A DNA stretch of 64,000 bases from Warburgia ugandensis (GCA_035236585.1 CP141127.1:64213495-64277494), one strand, 5' to 3'; shown: positions 26,086-39,642, counted from the first letter of the stretch. Numbers and translations: made by a program. Notes: a model not told the origin generated them from the letters alone.

Positions 26086-27579
26086 CCTGCTAAAGTCATA
26101 ATACCTAAACGAAGGGATAACAACTGCATCACCCGTTACTCCTCAGGCAAATATATTGATCATTACTGGCCTTCTCAAGAGCCTTCTAGATAAAGGTCTT
26201 AGCAATAGAGGAACACGTCCTCTCAAATGACAGTCATTAGACTCCTCATAATTACAACTTTTGTGTCTTCACTTCCACCATTTCCTTTCCTGTAACTAAT
26301 GAATTATTTCATGGTCATATTAGTCAAAATCAATTGTAATTTTGTCAATCTCACATCCAATGAAACTGATCTTTTATAATAGCCTTCTTTATTAGTAACC
26401 ACAATCTCATCAATATCAGTGTTGAATGTAAATCAATTATAATCAATTCCATCTTACTACATTCACTTCAACTGTCTCTACCTAGTCGTTTCATCACGTG
26501 ATCATCTCTATTTAATAATTATTCTCATAAAGTAACTGTCATGTCCTCCAAGCAATATACATTTCAAATCATAATTAAAACTCTCACAATAATTTATAAA
26601 CATTGTCTTCTCACTAATTCTTGCTATCAGTATTTTTTATTTTTTTTGTATGGACAAGAACTCATTAATTTTCATCTCATCGCTCAGAAATACATCCATA
26701 AGAAAAATAGGACCTTATTTTATCAAATTTTCAGTGATTTCCACCATGCTACAATTTATACATCAAATAAATCTAGTTTCAAATTCAGGTTAATACAATA
26801 CTTCTCTAACTCTCTTGAGTTCTCATTAATTGTAGTCATTATGGTCCTTCATCATTATCCTCATACTATTGTTGTTACCATAATTGTTAGGTTTTTTCAA
26901 AAGCTTACACACTCTCCAAGTTAGAAATTGAACATATTCACTAAGTTTCTGCATTTATGCTTCAATTCTCCACTCATCTGCTTTTCTTTCTTATCTTTTA
27001 GTAATCATCCTTATAAAATAGTTGTCATATCCTCTATGCATTATGTATCTTCAATTCATAACTAAAACTCTCAAGAAGCATTTATATAGGCATTTACTTC
27101 TCAATGATAATTAGCTGCCAATATTTCTATATACATAAAGAATAACTCGTTTTCATTCCTTCGATCAATAATTCCTTTACATAAGTAGATCAACTACCAT
27201 TGATTTTTCTAATATCAAAATTTATCCATCGAATATATCCTCAACATGTATAGACTAATATTGTAATTCTCTTAATTTTTCCTAATTTCTCTTTCATTGT
27301 GATTATTCTCTACCCTCTTTTCATTAAAATCAAAATATTATTGTGCAATAGAAATCATAGTCCTCACAGGTTTGTGCTCATCATCAAAATTAAAACTTAG
27401 ATACTCTAAAGGTTGCCCCATGTGAATAGATCTATCTCTGATAAAGTTTTCATTTAAATATACAAGTTTTGTACTCTTATAGTATTGTTCCTTACTCTAA
27501 GAATTATACTAATTTCGTAAGAGTACTCCTCTTACTCATGTTAGGACTAAACATCTATTGTCTCCTTGGAACTTGCACA

Positions 27580-27727
27580 CCCTCATGGGTTGCATCTATT
27601 GTTGCTGCTGCACCAGCTGACTGGGGTTTTGTATCATGTTGGCCATGAAGTTCGCCACTTGACTCCCCTGGTCACATGACTCAACAGAGGGATTTGTTGT
27701 CCTCTGACTCATCCTCTTAGGTGGCAT
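27580..27727 (-). pseudogene. gag N-terminus of retrotransposon C
   Basis: The ATG at 27727 on minus opens MPPKRMSQRTTNPS and continues through ANFMANMIQNPSQLVQQQQ to a stop in the Gln run. The MPPxR start and Gln-rich stretch before a PMRVCKFQG-like segment are usual for gag of this lineage. It is broken by the stop. Confidence 0.65.
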
Positions 27728-27841
27728 TCTTCCCTTCATCACAAGGTTCTTTTATGAGTTACTTTCAAACTCATTAATCACAACATCTTACTTTAGAGAC
27801 AGCTTAAAACTTACTCAATGTGACTGGCTATGAGTGGACTG

Positions 27842-27861
27842 AACCTAGGCTCTGATATCAA
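27842..27861 (-). other. Primer-binding site of retrotransposon C (tRNA-Met)
   Basis: On minus, directly inside the right LTR, the sequence is TTGATATCAGAGCCTAGGTT. It matches the tRNA-iMet complement TGGTATCAGAGC with one change. This sets the element's orientation as minus and makes the right LTR the 5' LTR. Confidence 0.85.
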
Positions 27862-28465
27862 TTGTGACAACCCAGGTTTTCAAATGAAATTTTAAATACA
27901 AACTAATTTCTAATGTAGGATCGATCCAATTTGAAATAATTTTTGTAAAATAGTGCAATGCAGCAAAAAATCTTTTCTTTCAAATTGACTTTGAAAAACC
28001 CCGAGTGTCATTTTTCTTTTATCAAAAACAAGGATTTTTGGTGAAATGAGGGCTCATTTCTATCGAAAATCTGGTAGAGTTTCCTTTGTTTCTCGAACAT
28101 ATGACATTTAAAGCATGTCATTGCGAAGTACCTAATAAATATTGTTGACAATTTTAAAATATAAATGGAAACTCTGTCTCCTTTTCATACATCTAACAAA
28201 GAAAAACAGTTTACCTCAACACAACACACCCAGAACCTTCACAATACAACCTAGTCACATAAGTCTTCCAAATTCCCATAATTACATACAATGCAATCTC
28301 TTTCTCATTTCTAATATGATAACTTCAATTCAAAGACCAATTCTTACTTGTCATCTTCCAAAACTTCTGTTGGTGCACTTCTGTCAGTAAGCAGCTCCTA
28401 TTCCTTGGGAGTCCTTTGTTCTGCGATACTGTCAACGTGACAAACTTTGCTACTATTCTCTGTAT

Positions 28466-28497
28466 CTGAGGCATTGCAAACCACAGCAATGCCTCAG
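28466..28497. repeat. Perfect hairpin in LTR C (right copy)
   Basis: Identical stem (CTGAGGCATTGC / GCAATGCCTCAG) and loop to the left LTR copy, although the flanking sequence has several substitutions. Confidence 0.85.
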
Positions 28498-28939
28498 TAA
28501 GCAATCGCTTGTGTAGGTGGAATAAGACGCAATGTTTTATATAAACAGAAATCATGATAATTATATATATATATATATCAATTTAGCCATGTTGAATCAT
28601 GCAAACAATAATTCAATTATCATTTCACTTGAAATCATTCAACATTTATCAGAATCATGAATCCATACCAACATGGAAGGAATACCAATGCATCAACACA
28701 AAACACGTTCTTTGAAAAGCAAAGTATGCAATCACATATCAAACTTACATGTCATTTACATTTCCTGATACCAGTCTTCGCTCTTACGAGCCATTTCACA
28801 TATTAAATACCAACGCGTTGTTGTGTGTATAAAGTACATAGCAAACAATATTATCCTCTTTGGCACAATGAGTCGGCACAGTGGGTTTAACCCAAAGACA
28901 CACCAAACTCAAAGACACACCTCAAGGCTTTACTCCTGA

Positions 28940-29340
28940 GAGACTGGTAGCTCGTCTAACCCGAAGGCTCGCCCACATCATAACGACCTCTCAGAACACG
29001 TCAAACTCCCCAGACAATGGGGCTAAATCTTAGGGACCAATAGCTCGTCCAGCCCGAAGGCTTGCCCACATCATAATGACTCTGTGGCCCTCCCACATCA
29101 TAACAACCCCTTAGGACACGTCAAACTTGCCAAACAATGGGGCTAAATCTCAGGGACCAGTATTTCGTCCAGCCAAGAACTAGTAGCTCATCTAGCCCAA
29201 AGGCCCGCCCACATCATAACAACTCCGTGGCCTACCCACATCATAATGACCCCTCAGAGCGCGTTAAACTCCCTAAACAATGGGGCTAAACCCTAGGGAC
29301 TGGTAGCTCGTCTAGCTTGAAGGGCCACCCACATCATAAT
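28940..29340. repeat. Tandem repeats inside LTR C (right copy)
   Basis: Three to four degenerate units with GGTAGCTCGTCTAG, GCCCACATCATAACGA and AAACAATGGGGCTAAA. They correspond to 22170-22560 but differ in internal unit arrangement. Confidence 0.8.
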
Positions 29341-30918
29341 AACCCCTTTCGCTCATACAAGCCATTTCACAATTTCCTAGTATTAGTCTTACTTTTCTTT
29401 CACATGGTTCACACTAATGCATAGCTTATGCATAACAGTTTAATCATAATTCAAATTCAGCATGCACATTCATCTTGTCTTACGTATAAACAAAAAAGAT
29501 TCATTTCAATGCTTGAAATTCGTATGCACATGCATATATAAAGAAAATCATAGCAATCTTAATTCCACCTACCTCAAATAGAGATCTTCAGATTCTCTGA
29601 AGCAAATAGCATACGCGCTCCCTATCAATCACACCTCTACAATAATACAAACACTCATTTAGATATACAATTCCAGGACTTCTCTTAGCTTTTCCCGTAT
29701 GAAAGCACCCTCTATGTTAGTCCCTGACACTGGTCGTCACAAGGCGAAATGATAGTGCTTATTTCTATGCTAAGAGTGTTTCATTAGCTATTGGTTGATA
29801 GCTAGTTGAATGACAAGCAGTTACTGAATTTTCTAATCCATGCCATTGGCCTGGGATTGGCTATCCACCACTCTTCTTAAGTGACTATAAGTCACTTTCA
29901 CTGTTTAGTGATCTGAACCCATGATTCCTATCTAGATCAACTCTTGGGTTGGAGCTGGATGTTATTTTCCATACTTTATATCATATCTAAGCTAATTCAG
30001 GGTTTAGGAATCCATCTGTGACCTCTAATCATTCATCTGACATCATAAGGTGTTTGTTTGATAGTGACAGATCAGACGACCTAGATCATCCCATATGTTT
30101 CACTTCAAATTCATATACTTCTAGTCATCCTATCATTTTTGAGGATAGGGAACTCATCTGTGATGTCTGATTGTCAATCAGACATCATGATGTTATTATG
30201 TGAATAGTACCCGATCGGATGGCTGAGATTGTTCGATCAATTTTCAGCCTAGATTGACAATCTCAGTTAGATTCGGATAACATTAGGCACCTAATTACCT
30301 ATCTCTATGTTTTGATTTAAAATGGATGAATGGATTATCCACAAAACCTAGATCTAGCATGAATGGTTCGGATTTAGCTAAAATCTCAAAATCAAGAATA
30401 GGGTTTTGTAGATCTTACCTTGTAGATGCATTTCTGTGCATTTTCCACTGTTGGATGGGCTTGATTGGCTCAGATCCGTTGTGAAACCTCCAATCTTAGC
30501 CGTGCGACATTCCTATGACGACCCAGGTTTTTATGATGCAATTTTTTTATGATAACTAGCGAGATTGATCTCTATTTTAAAATAATTTATGGAAAAGCAT
30601 GTAGTGAAAATTTTCCTTTTTAAGTAAAACTTTTGTGTAAAAACCCCAAGTGTCATTAACAAATCACGATGAATGAATAATGCAAAGACCATGGCACTTT
30701 TTGGCAAAACTTTGACAAAACATATAAATGAATAATTACTAGCCCTAAGATTGCTAATCACAGCCCAAGTCACAAATAAGCACTTATAACCAAGTTTATA
30801 TCAAATACAAAAAGGGTTGTTATGAATCTTGCCTATGCCTTCTTGATTGTGGCCCTAACGTTCTTTGGTGTTCCTTCTAAGTATACTTCGTTTGATCTGG
30901 AAAAATGATGGATCAAGT

Positions 30919-30936
30919 TGAGTATTCTCATACTCA
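30919..30936. repeat. Alternative hairpin at the conserved LTR position
   Basis: TGAGTAT TCTC ATACTCA is a perfect 7-bp stem. It lies about 400 bp from the TGACGACCC end of the nested solo LTR, comparable with the CTGAGGCATTGC hairpin in related LTRs (about 370-600 bp from the same end), but with a different stem sequence. Confidence 0.7.
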
Positions 30937-32089
30937 GTAGGTGATCTAATACTACTATTTGGAAAACATGACAAACAACATGTATAATGCAAAGAGCTTT
31001 GGCATGTAAAACATCAGTGATTCCATTTTATGTAAACATACATATTTATGACTAAAATCATAAGGTAGAAAGCAATAGATCCAAGTAATAATATCTCCAC
31101 GATACATCAAACCAACGAGTAAAATATAATAATCATGAAGCTCTTAAAATAGTCATCATTCAAGCAAATGCTAGTATCATGCACATGAGTCTCTCGGCGT
31201 ACACGTCACACCAATTAGTCATGAGTACTCATATACGACCATCTCAATATTATATGCATACATGTCCTCTTTGGGTCCCTCACACTGCCTAGCCCTCACA
31301 CTGCCTCACCAGCGTCTTTTGGGCACTCCAACGTCTTTTGATAACCCTCAAGGTTATGCATCATGTGCTGATATTATGAGATGATTTATATGACATGTTA
31401 ATCCTCAATCTCACTCATCGAAATCATGCAATTTATGCATCTCTTTTTCAATCATGCAAGCAATGCATAAAATCAGTTAATGCTAATATCGCATTCAAAG
31501 CCATAAAACATGAAGGCATTTCTGCATACTTGTATAAGAACATTATATCTCAAAAGCATGCTAAAAACAATAATAAAGGCAAGACAAAGTTTAAGATGCA
31601 CTTAAAGACTTGGTAGTACTAGACTACCTACAAAACAAGTATATTTGGAAATGCATAAAAACATAGCAGTATCAGACTACCTACCTCGAGTGTCATTACT
31701 TAGCTCGTGCCTCTCCTCAATTCGAACCCTAGAGTAACTTGGTGGAGTCCTGAAGCCCTGGATGTCGTTCAAACATAAGACCCTAACATTAGTTCTCGAT
31801 TCATAGGGCAACAGCTAGATCTGTATAATTTATGAGTTTCTAGGGGTCGATCCACAACATTCTTGGTCTAAGAATGTCCGAAGGCCTTTATTAGATCAGT
31901 TCATGTGGTCTGATTATGGTTTATCTTGTGGATTCACAAGATCTCTATAGTTTTTAAGCTATAGTCACCCTAAATAGCTTCTTGATCCCAAATGTGATTG
32001 CATAATTAGGTATGTGTCATCAATACGTACACAATGGTTCTTTCGGATCGTCAATCGGAGTTATATAGCCTCTGAAATTGGATTTTAAA

Positions 32090-32480
32090 GGTCGCGCCTT
32101 AGCGGACGATCCAGGACCGTCCATGTAGGGCCCACATGTCACGGTTCCCATGACGCATGCGTGTCCTGGTCGAGCCATGACCGGGGTCGCACGCTCGAGT
32201 AACGCACCACATCACATGTCCCAGTAGACGTCCCGCGGAGGCTTCCCCGCTACGGGCAGGGTGCATTCCGGTTCCCGGGATGCCCCGCACGTCTCGACCC
32301 ACGTCTCGGTCGGACTGGAAACGTCCTGCGCGCCGTACACATGCGACGCTCGTCCCAAGGGACGTGTCACGGGCATGCGTTACATCCATGCATCCCCGGG
32401 ACGCGTCATCTTTGATGAGCCTGATTGCAGGACTATTTTCCATGGGCATTTTCTAGTAGGAGCATTGTTTTCCACGGGCA
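32090..32480. other. GC/CpG-rich block of the nested solo LTR
   Basis: About 390 bp much richer in G+C and CpG than the flanks. It is matched by a similar block at 56170-56590 in the related solo LTR. It lies upstream (on minus) of the end-proximal segment and has no supported coding content. Confidence 0.7.
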
Positions 32481-32693
32481 TTTTCTAGCCGTGAAACGCC
32501 CAGATCTAGCCCAAAACCTGAGTAAAAAGAGTTAGGGAAGAGAGGAGAATGATGTGGGGAAGAGAGGCGTACCTAGGGAGCCCTCCATGTGATGCAATGA
32601 GGCCTTGAACTTGCCTCCAAACCCCTATTACAAGATCTGGTTTTGGGAGAAATTGGAAAGGAGAAGCGCGATTTGGGAAGAAGGGGTGGAGGG

Positions 32694-32701
32694 TATTTAT
32701 A
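32694..32701 (-). promoter_or_regulatory. TATA box of the nested solo LTR
   Basis: TATAAATA on minus, in the context CCCTCTATAAATACCC. The related solo LTR has TATAAAAT at the equivalent place (55726-55733). It marks the probable U3/R region of this LTR family. Confidence 0.55.
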
Positions 32702-33644
32702 GAGGGAAGAAGGCGGTGCCCCTCAATGGCAGTGCTGCCATTTTTCCCGGCGCCTGCACTGCCTGTGCAACAGCTGGGAGTAATGGTAGTGGGAAGGTCG
32801 GTGGAGAAGAAGAGGGGTGTTGTTATCAAAATGACCCCCTGTGTTTTTGAACCATTTTAACTTAAATGCAATTTACAAAACTACCCTCAAACTTCAAAAG
32901 CCCGTAACTTACTCATATGAACTCCGTTTTTGGCGTTATTTGAGGCATTGGATTCCATTTTGAGTGTAGAGTCCAATGATACTAATTTTTCTCACAAATT
33001 CCTATGTTTTATATTTTTATTAATATCAAACATCTAAACATATATATTGACTTTCAAAGTTAACCACTTTTACAAAATAACTTCAAATTTTGACGCATTA
33101 CAGTTCCCCTCTTCAATCGACAGTCATGATCACTTCTGATTCCCTAATAATCTTGGGGGTTTTGTTCAGCTCAATGTGTTGAACAACATGATCGGTCGGA
33201 TCATCAATTCGAGCCGACATTGTCTTCGACGACAGCTTGGAATCCAGAGACTCAGGAAAACCTTGGTTTTCCCTTCCACGCCTACACGTAGCTCTCTCTC
33301 TCTCTCTCTCCAGCTATTTCCCCCTCGGTTTGTTCTCTCTTGCCGGCGCAACCTAAGGTTTCTAGGCCCACTGGTTTCCCCCTTCTTCTCTCCTCCTCCT
33401 TCTCTTCTTCTCTCCCTCTTTCTCCCTCACTCTCTCTCTCTCCCCTCCTTCCCAGTGTTGGGTTCCTCCAACATCGTCTTCCTCTTCTTTCTTCTTCTTC
33501 TTCTTGTTTTTTTTTTCTTCTGGTTCATTTCATGCGATGAGGTTGGGTTGCCGTCCCACTTAGGTTGAGGGGGGTGCCGTTATCAAATTCGGCCCCTCCC
33601 TTTAATCAGTTTATCTTTTCTTTTTTTTGAAATGTTACATACCT

Positions 33645-33723
33645 TTTCTCCTTGATGATTAGTCAAAGTACTTTTGACACCTCCACTACAATATGAAAAA
33701 CATGTGATGGAAGATTTCTTAAG

Positions 33724-33801
<78 letters not shown>

Positions 33802-34439
33802 ATTCAAAATACATAAGAATTTGGATATATAAGGAGACTTCTAGGTTAAGGAAGCTTCCTCCCTCCTTATCTCTCTCCTTCTTATCCAATCTTTCTCTTT
33901 CCTCTTTCATTTGAATTTAAAATTGTTTAATACATTTCATGTAAAAAAATATCTTGCATGGATTTTCATCCTCTCATGCATGGAAAATTCATGCACCCCC
34001 TTTAGGTGGTCCCCTCTTGAAGTGATGAGAGAGAAAATGTGAGTGGAAAATGCTTTTATGGGCTCTAAACTTTAAGTGCTTCACATACAGGCACTCTAAA
34101 GGTGATGAAATGAAGCATTTATTTATGAGAAGTCTGCCATCTTATCTTTTGACAATGACACTTTCTTCAGTATAGATAAGGTTCGATCTCCACTTTAGGG
34201 TTTTGACTCTTCTAAAGTTGATAACAATATTCATTTAACATTCTAAACTTCTAGACTTCATTTCTTATGGTATATGGGTCCACGATAGTGCTCGACTTCT
34301 AAATTTTCTCTTTCAAGGTTAAAATTACCAAAATACCCTTTTTCTCATCTATACCATGTACCTGCAAACTTGTGAAATAAACCTTAATTAGTGATATTTA
34401 AGTTAGCTAAAACTACTAATACATGAATATTCTATATAA

Positions 34440-34492
<53 letters not shown>

Positions 34493-37400
34493 TATATATA
34501 TATATATATATATTACTATTTTTTGGCATTCCTGTTTGAATAGTGCAATGGATCTATTTTATGTCCAACAACAAGAATGTCAATTCCAATGACTATCTTA
34601 GATTGAAAGCTATAAATTGAAGACCATTTGAAGATTCAAAGGAAGAAGTTAAAAAAAGGATCATCAAGCAAATCCAAGCTCACAATCTCAACCGAGTCTT
34701 TAAAATTCTATGCAAATACTTCTTAAATTCAGCATATGTAAAACCACTCTTTGTATCTTCATCATGTGTTATATTTTTGAAAGAGAGAGACTTCCCCTTT
34801 GTAATTCAAAAATCATTCTTTGAGGGTAGGTCTTGTTCTTGTTGAGTTGGTATACTCTTTTTTGTTCTTAGAAATGATTGTTTACCAAGTGTTGCAAAAT
34901 GTAGACTAAGAATATGAAGATAAGGATTAAAAATCATGGAATGACTTACAAACTAAAAAAATAGAAACTAGAAAATAGAAACATAATATAAATCAAGCTA
35001 GACATTAGAAACATGATTTGACCTAGAAAGCCTAAAATTCATGTTTTCATGGTTGGAAATATGAAACTTAGTCATAAAACTTTGAATGCCTGATGTTTGG
35101 AATCAAAGCACAAAATACAAAGGCACATATAGTTATGTAATAATATACTGTAGGATGCTTAAGAAAAGGAAAAAGAGGTGAGAGAAAATCAATTATAATA
35201 GAAAAGGAACTTTTAATCCTTGGATTTTTATGGGTAGCTTTCAAGAGAAAATTCTCATTCCATCTAATTTTTAATAGGAGAATATTCTCCCAAGCTTGAA
35301 GTGAAATTTTAAAAATTATTAAAATAAAGTGTCTTTTTTCTAAATGATCAATTATATACATCATGCTAGGATTATTCCCTCCTGGAAAATTGTTCTTAGT
35401 ACACTCTCTTTGAGATGAAACTTTGGAAAAAAAAGTTCCTCTTTATATAGAGATGCAAATTTGAAGAAAAATGTTAAAACAAGTAAGCGAAGAGCTTTGT
35501 TGGTTATCCTAGAAATCTCATCACTCAAAATTAGAAGCCTTTATCCCTGGATAACAAACTTCACTAAATCAAACCCACAAAAGACTCTTAGAGAACCTTC
35601 TTCTCCCTATGAGGTACATTAAGAACCTATTCCTTGAGACTTAATTCTTCCTTTAAAGATGGGATTCCTAGAAGATAAATGGAAATCTCATTGGGTTGAA
35701 TGCTTGAGATTTCCTAGTAACCCTTTCCATCTAAGCAACTGCACCTCCACTAGAAGCCTAGAGGGAGACAGATTGTAGTCTCTTGTGTACAACAGATTCA
35801 TTCTAAGAAGAAAGGCATGGGACCAAAAAAAAGTATGCAAAAAGTAGTAAAGGAGGGTTGAAGAGATATTAAGGGAGTTTTTACTCCTCTTCCTAGAACT
35901 TGGAGCTCATTTGCCAACATACATGGAGATCTACTGGTATCCCCTTCCATGTAGACAATGTCACCTTTATCGAAAGCATAATGGGAGAGGGGACATGGAG
36001 TCCCTCCAAGAGAGAAGGAAAAGAAAAAGAAGAAGAGAAAATTGTATGATGCTATGCAAAAACTAATGTATGATAGGATGCTAAGCTAAAAATTCTATGA
36101 TGAGATGATAAAATAGAAATTAGAGATGTATGAAAATGGAAACTAGAAATTGAAGATGCAAGAGACTGGAAACAAGAATTCAAAGACGTAAGAGAGTGAA
36201 AATTAGAAAAGAAGGATGCAAGAGAGTAGAAGAAAGAATACCTCAAAAAGTCACTCTCAACTTCCTCACCATGCTCAAAACAAGATCTGTCTAGAACTAA
36301 GTAATCTTCCCTAAGCTAGTAAAGACAAAAAATTGCAAAACCCCTAAAAACTTGTCTAAAACTTATTGGAAAATGAAAAATGAGTATACTATTTATAAAT
36401 CTTGTGAGTGACATGTGTGTAAATATCTTATAAAGCAAGGACAAAGGTGAAAAAGATTCTTTTCCTTTTTTTCTTTTTTTTTAGGTTTTCTAGTCAGGGA
36501 ACTTAATATCATGTGATTTTGGGACCTAAAATTACATGATTGTGTAGTCAAACACATGATAGCATAATATAATGGGCTTGGATCATGTGAATGTGATCTT
36601 AGGCCAATGATTTCCAAACTGTGCATAATCATAGAGAATATCTAGGCACGTCTTCCTAAAGAAAGTGATTGTCAGTTAGATTTAGCCAAAATGATGGTAT
36701 GGATCAATTATTAGAAGTCTATAAGAAGAACACACATCATAGTAATATTTGGTATTAAGAACATGCAATAGTATCATTTTATATGAAATTATATGCATAG
36801 AACACCCAAAAGCATAATCATTTATAGTAAAAATACAGAGTTGCATGTGCACTTTGATGAAAATTCGGAACTTGAAATTTTGGGATCTTGTAACCAAACT
36901 TGGATAAATTTGACTATGATCAAACTTTAGGAATTTCAATTCTTAGCTTCTTTTGACAAACTTTGGCTATTTTTAAGTATTCCAAAAGCTTTATGTAATG
37001 CATAATGTGTGAATATGCCAATTTGAAGTTCCTAAGTGAACTCATTGGTCCTCTCGAGTTGTAGGGAAATCATGAACCCATCGAAGTCTTTTTTCGTATA
37101 AGATTTTATGTCTATATGGGTGTCTTCCCCTTAAAAAATCGTAGAATGGCCCTTGCATTTAGAAAGTTGGTTGGAAGGGTGAGGTAAGAGACAAACGGTG
37201 AGGTGGAGAGTAGAATGCATTATGGTTGGGTAGGTTAGAGAGAAATAAGGATATTGGTGGAGTCGATGAGGCAAGGAGGTTTCAAGTGGAACTCCCTTCC
37301 TTGAGGAAGTTGCACATGAAATGCTATGGGAAAGGAAGGGTAGATGGGAGGAAAGTAAGGGATAGGAAAAGATAAGAAAGAGATGAGGTGGGGAGAGATG

Positions 37401-38230
37401 ATTAGCTAAATGGTTTCCTAGGAAGTGGGGATTGGTTGGATAGTTGGAATGGAGTTTTATAAAGGTGAGGAAGTATTAGAAAGATAGGACTCTTGAATGA
37501 GAAGTGAAATTCGTAGTGCATCTTAGTGGAAAGGTGGAAAGTGAAAAAAAAAAGTGAAAAAAACATAGAAAAACATAAAAAGTGAAGAAGTCTCTTCCTA
37601 TTGGTCCATATTCTACCTTATCTTAGTGGAATTTTTCTCAATTCTCTTCAAAATATAGCTAACTTTGAAAGCTCCATTGGCTTAGCTTCATAGCTAGCTT
37701 TGTTAGCTTTCTTGGCTTAGCTTGAGGACTCAAATATTTGGCTTTGGTGGTTGGTTAGGTTGCTTAGCTTGTCCTCTTGTTCATGGCTTGAATATGACTA
37801 AGTGGCTTAAATGAAACTCATGCAAAAGTGGCGGACTTTGCACCATGGCTTGAATATGGCTAAGTAGCTTAAGTGAAACCCATGCAAAGGTGGTGGACTT
37901 TGCATGACTTGTGCATGGGCCCACTTTGGCCACTTTTGACTCCTTCTATTCTATTTTCAAATGATCTTAAGATGATTTGGACCCTGATCTTATGTTGAAG
38001 TGATGACTTTGAGATTTTGACTCGATCTTTTGATCTTGATTCTTAATTTTCATCTTGATCAATCATGGTCAACGGATCCTCATCTTGCTTTCTATAATAA
38101 TAATAAATAAATAAATAAAAACTCTAATTAAATGCTAGAAAATATGATTCATTACATACTTACCTTAGATTAGCTTCTAAACCTACAAAATAGCAATTTT
38201 TTTGCCTTTTAGGTCAGAAACCTACTACAT
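33645..38230. mobile_element. Mosaic of LTR-retroelement fragments
   Basis: This is probably the continuation of element B's LTR after element C (33645 on), with further fragments. The 37790-38230 part resembles 16560-16900. Microsatellites occur at 33729-33798 (CT), 34442-34486 (CT) and 34494-34513 (AT). About 36040-36240 is a degenerate array of about 30 bp with GATGCAAGAGA-like units. I see no intact gene; the minus-strand frames near 35068-35364 and 36052-36939 have no recognisable product. Confidence 0.5.
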
Positions 38231-38459
38231 TGAACTATCCCTTGCCCTAATGATGTCTATGTCAATCATCTCTTCTTTACCTCTTGATGATTAAAATATT
38301 CCATTTGATAACCTCCTTCTAGATTACTCAAAATGATTCCCACTCACAATAATACCAAGCATGATTTATTGAAGAAGATTTTGAAGTAACCAATATTGGT
38401 ATAGAAACTCAAAAGAAAGAGTTAAAAGTTGGAAAATCTTTATCACTTGATGAATGTAT

Positions 38460-38880
38460 GTAATCAAAAGCACTGCTTAAAGAGATTTAGGAGGCTTTTG
38501 TGTGGTCATACACATATGCTTTTGGGTTGACAAGCTATTATGTTTTGCTATTAGTTAATGAGGTATTGAAGCCAATCCTTCCAAAACAAAGTAATCCAAG
38601 TGACACTAGTAGTAAAGACAGACAAGACCATCCAAGGATTCTTAGGCAAGGTACAATACTTGAATTGATTATGTAAGAAATTATTTGAGAAATGGTGGCC
38701 TATCACAAAGCTGCTATATAAGAATTTATCTCAATTGATTGAAAAATATTAGGACACTTTTGATAGTATCAAGAAATATCTATGTGTAGCCACTAAATTG
38801 TGTACTAACAAAATTACTTCTAGGCCTATAATTAACCTCAAGACTAGGGAACCAATAAGCTTACTTAGGTTCTCCATAGT
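38460..38880 (+). pseudogene. Ty3/gypsy reverse transcriptase remnant with internal deletion
   Basis: About 38478-38530 reads EAFVWSYTYAFG, like the FKDVFAWSYxDMPG start of plant gypsy RT. About 38630-38700 then reads GFLGKVQYLN followed by WPITKLLYKN, matching the RT C-terminus (AFLGRLxYIxRF ... PLFKLLKK). DTFDSIKKYL (like KAFDKIKEYL) follows. The palm with the YxDD catalytic motif is missing between them. Stops are present, so it is dead. Confidence 0.65.
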
Positions 38881-39642
38881 GGCACACACACAAATACATT
38901 CCACAAAGTTTCAAATATTCCTAAATATTTTAAAACATTCTAACATTTCAAAATTGTCCAAAGTTCTAGAATAATCTAAAATTTCATTTCAAATTACACA
39001 AAGTTTTCAAAATTTTTAAATTTTCAAAGTTTTATGAAATCCAAAATCCAAAGCTAATTACCCTAATGTTTCAAATTGCATATAGATGTTTTGTGTTTTG
39101 GGGATCTTTGTAAATTCATGTATTATGATGTAAACCCTAAAAAGAGGCCAAACTTTGTAAATAATATTTCCATCAGGTTAAGCTTTTAGGTTGAATGTTA
39201 AGTAATCTAAAATGAAACTAGGGCCTTACTTACCAAGAGGCAATTAGGTCAAATTCTAAGACTCCCATGTGTCAAATTAATTTCAGATGCATAATAGATG
39301 AGCATGCACTTGTGTCGACATGAAAGAGTGCAAGAAAAGGAGCATTCCACATGAGGGCATGTGTTAGACATATATATTATTAGTGGACTTTCTATCATTA
39401 TAAGCTTTTTAGGTTCAATGGTAATCTCAACAATTTACAAATGTATAAGTGCTACCATTGGCAGACAAAGCACGTAGTTGAATCTAATATCTTAATCACG
39501 CAATAAAACAATTCATTTCTTAGCAGCACGAGTTATTCAACTTTGGGTTCTTTGATAGTCCATAACATTGTTGGAATCACCTTCATAATTAGCGAGGGGC
39601 AAGAGTGAGTTCCATGATTACTTAAATTGGACATTCCATTGC
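38881..39642. other. Intergenic, 3' flank of the BAHD gene
   Basis: About 760 bp of AT-rich sequence with no gene. The last few hundred bases include the expected 3' UTR of the BAHD gene. No clear AATAAA on the minus strand was found close to the stop. Confidence 0.5.

Larger units (their letters stand above)
24350..27862 (-). mobile_element. Internal region of retrotransposon C
   Basis: On the minus strand, from right to left: primer-binding site, gag start at 27727, a stop-ridden middle, a protease remnant near 26080-25950, then about 1.6 kb with no recognisable RT, RNase H or integrase down to the polypurine tract. Plus-strand frames, such as that near 26541-26924, are antisense to this decayed region and unlikely to be genes. 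Confidence 0.75.
30514..33102 (-). mobile_element. Solo LTR nested in the right LTR of element C
   Basis: On plus it starts TATGACGACCC (a mutated TGTGACGACCC) and ends GACGCATTACA. Flanking 5-mers are ATTCC (30509-30513) and GTTCC (33103-33107), one mismatch; the uninterrupted left LTR has GTTCC at this place. No internal coding follows, so it is a solo LTR. It is homologous, in opposite orientation, to 55318-58283: shared blocks include the CATATGAACTCCGTTTTTGG segment near 32915 and GCGCCTTAGCGGACGATCC near 32097. Frames in its GC-rich part (32099-32829) are not genes. Confidence 0.9.
27863..33639 (-). repeat. 5' LTR of retrotransposon C (right copy, interrupted)
   Basis: It is collinear with 21098-24349, interrupted at 30514-33102 by a solo LTR. 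It keeps about 90 bp near 33340-33430 that is absent from the left copy. Its (CT)n run is short. It ends at 33639, followed by TACCT. Confidence 0.9.

Noticed and set aside
26541..26924. 127-codon plus-strand frame inside element C
   Set aside because: Antisense to the decayed internal region of a minus-strand retrotransposon; AT-rich with no domain.
32099..32829. GC-rich frames of 75-116 codons
   Set aside because: They are inside the nested solo LTR 30514-33102 and have no recognised domain.
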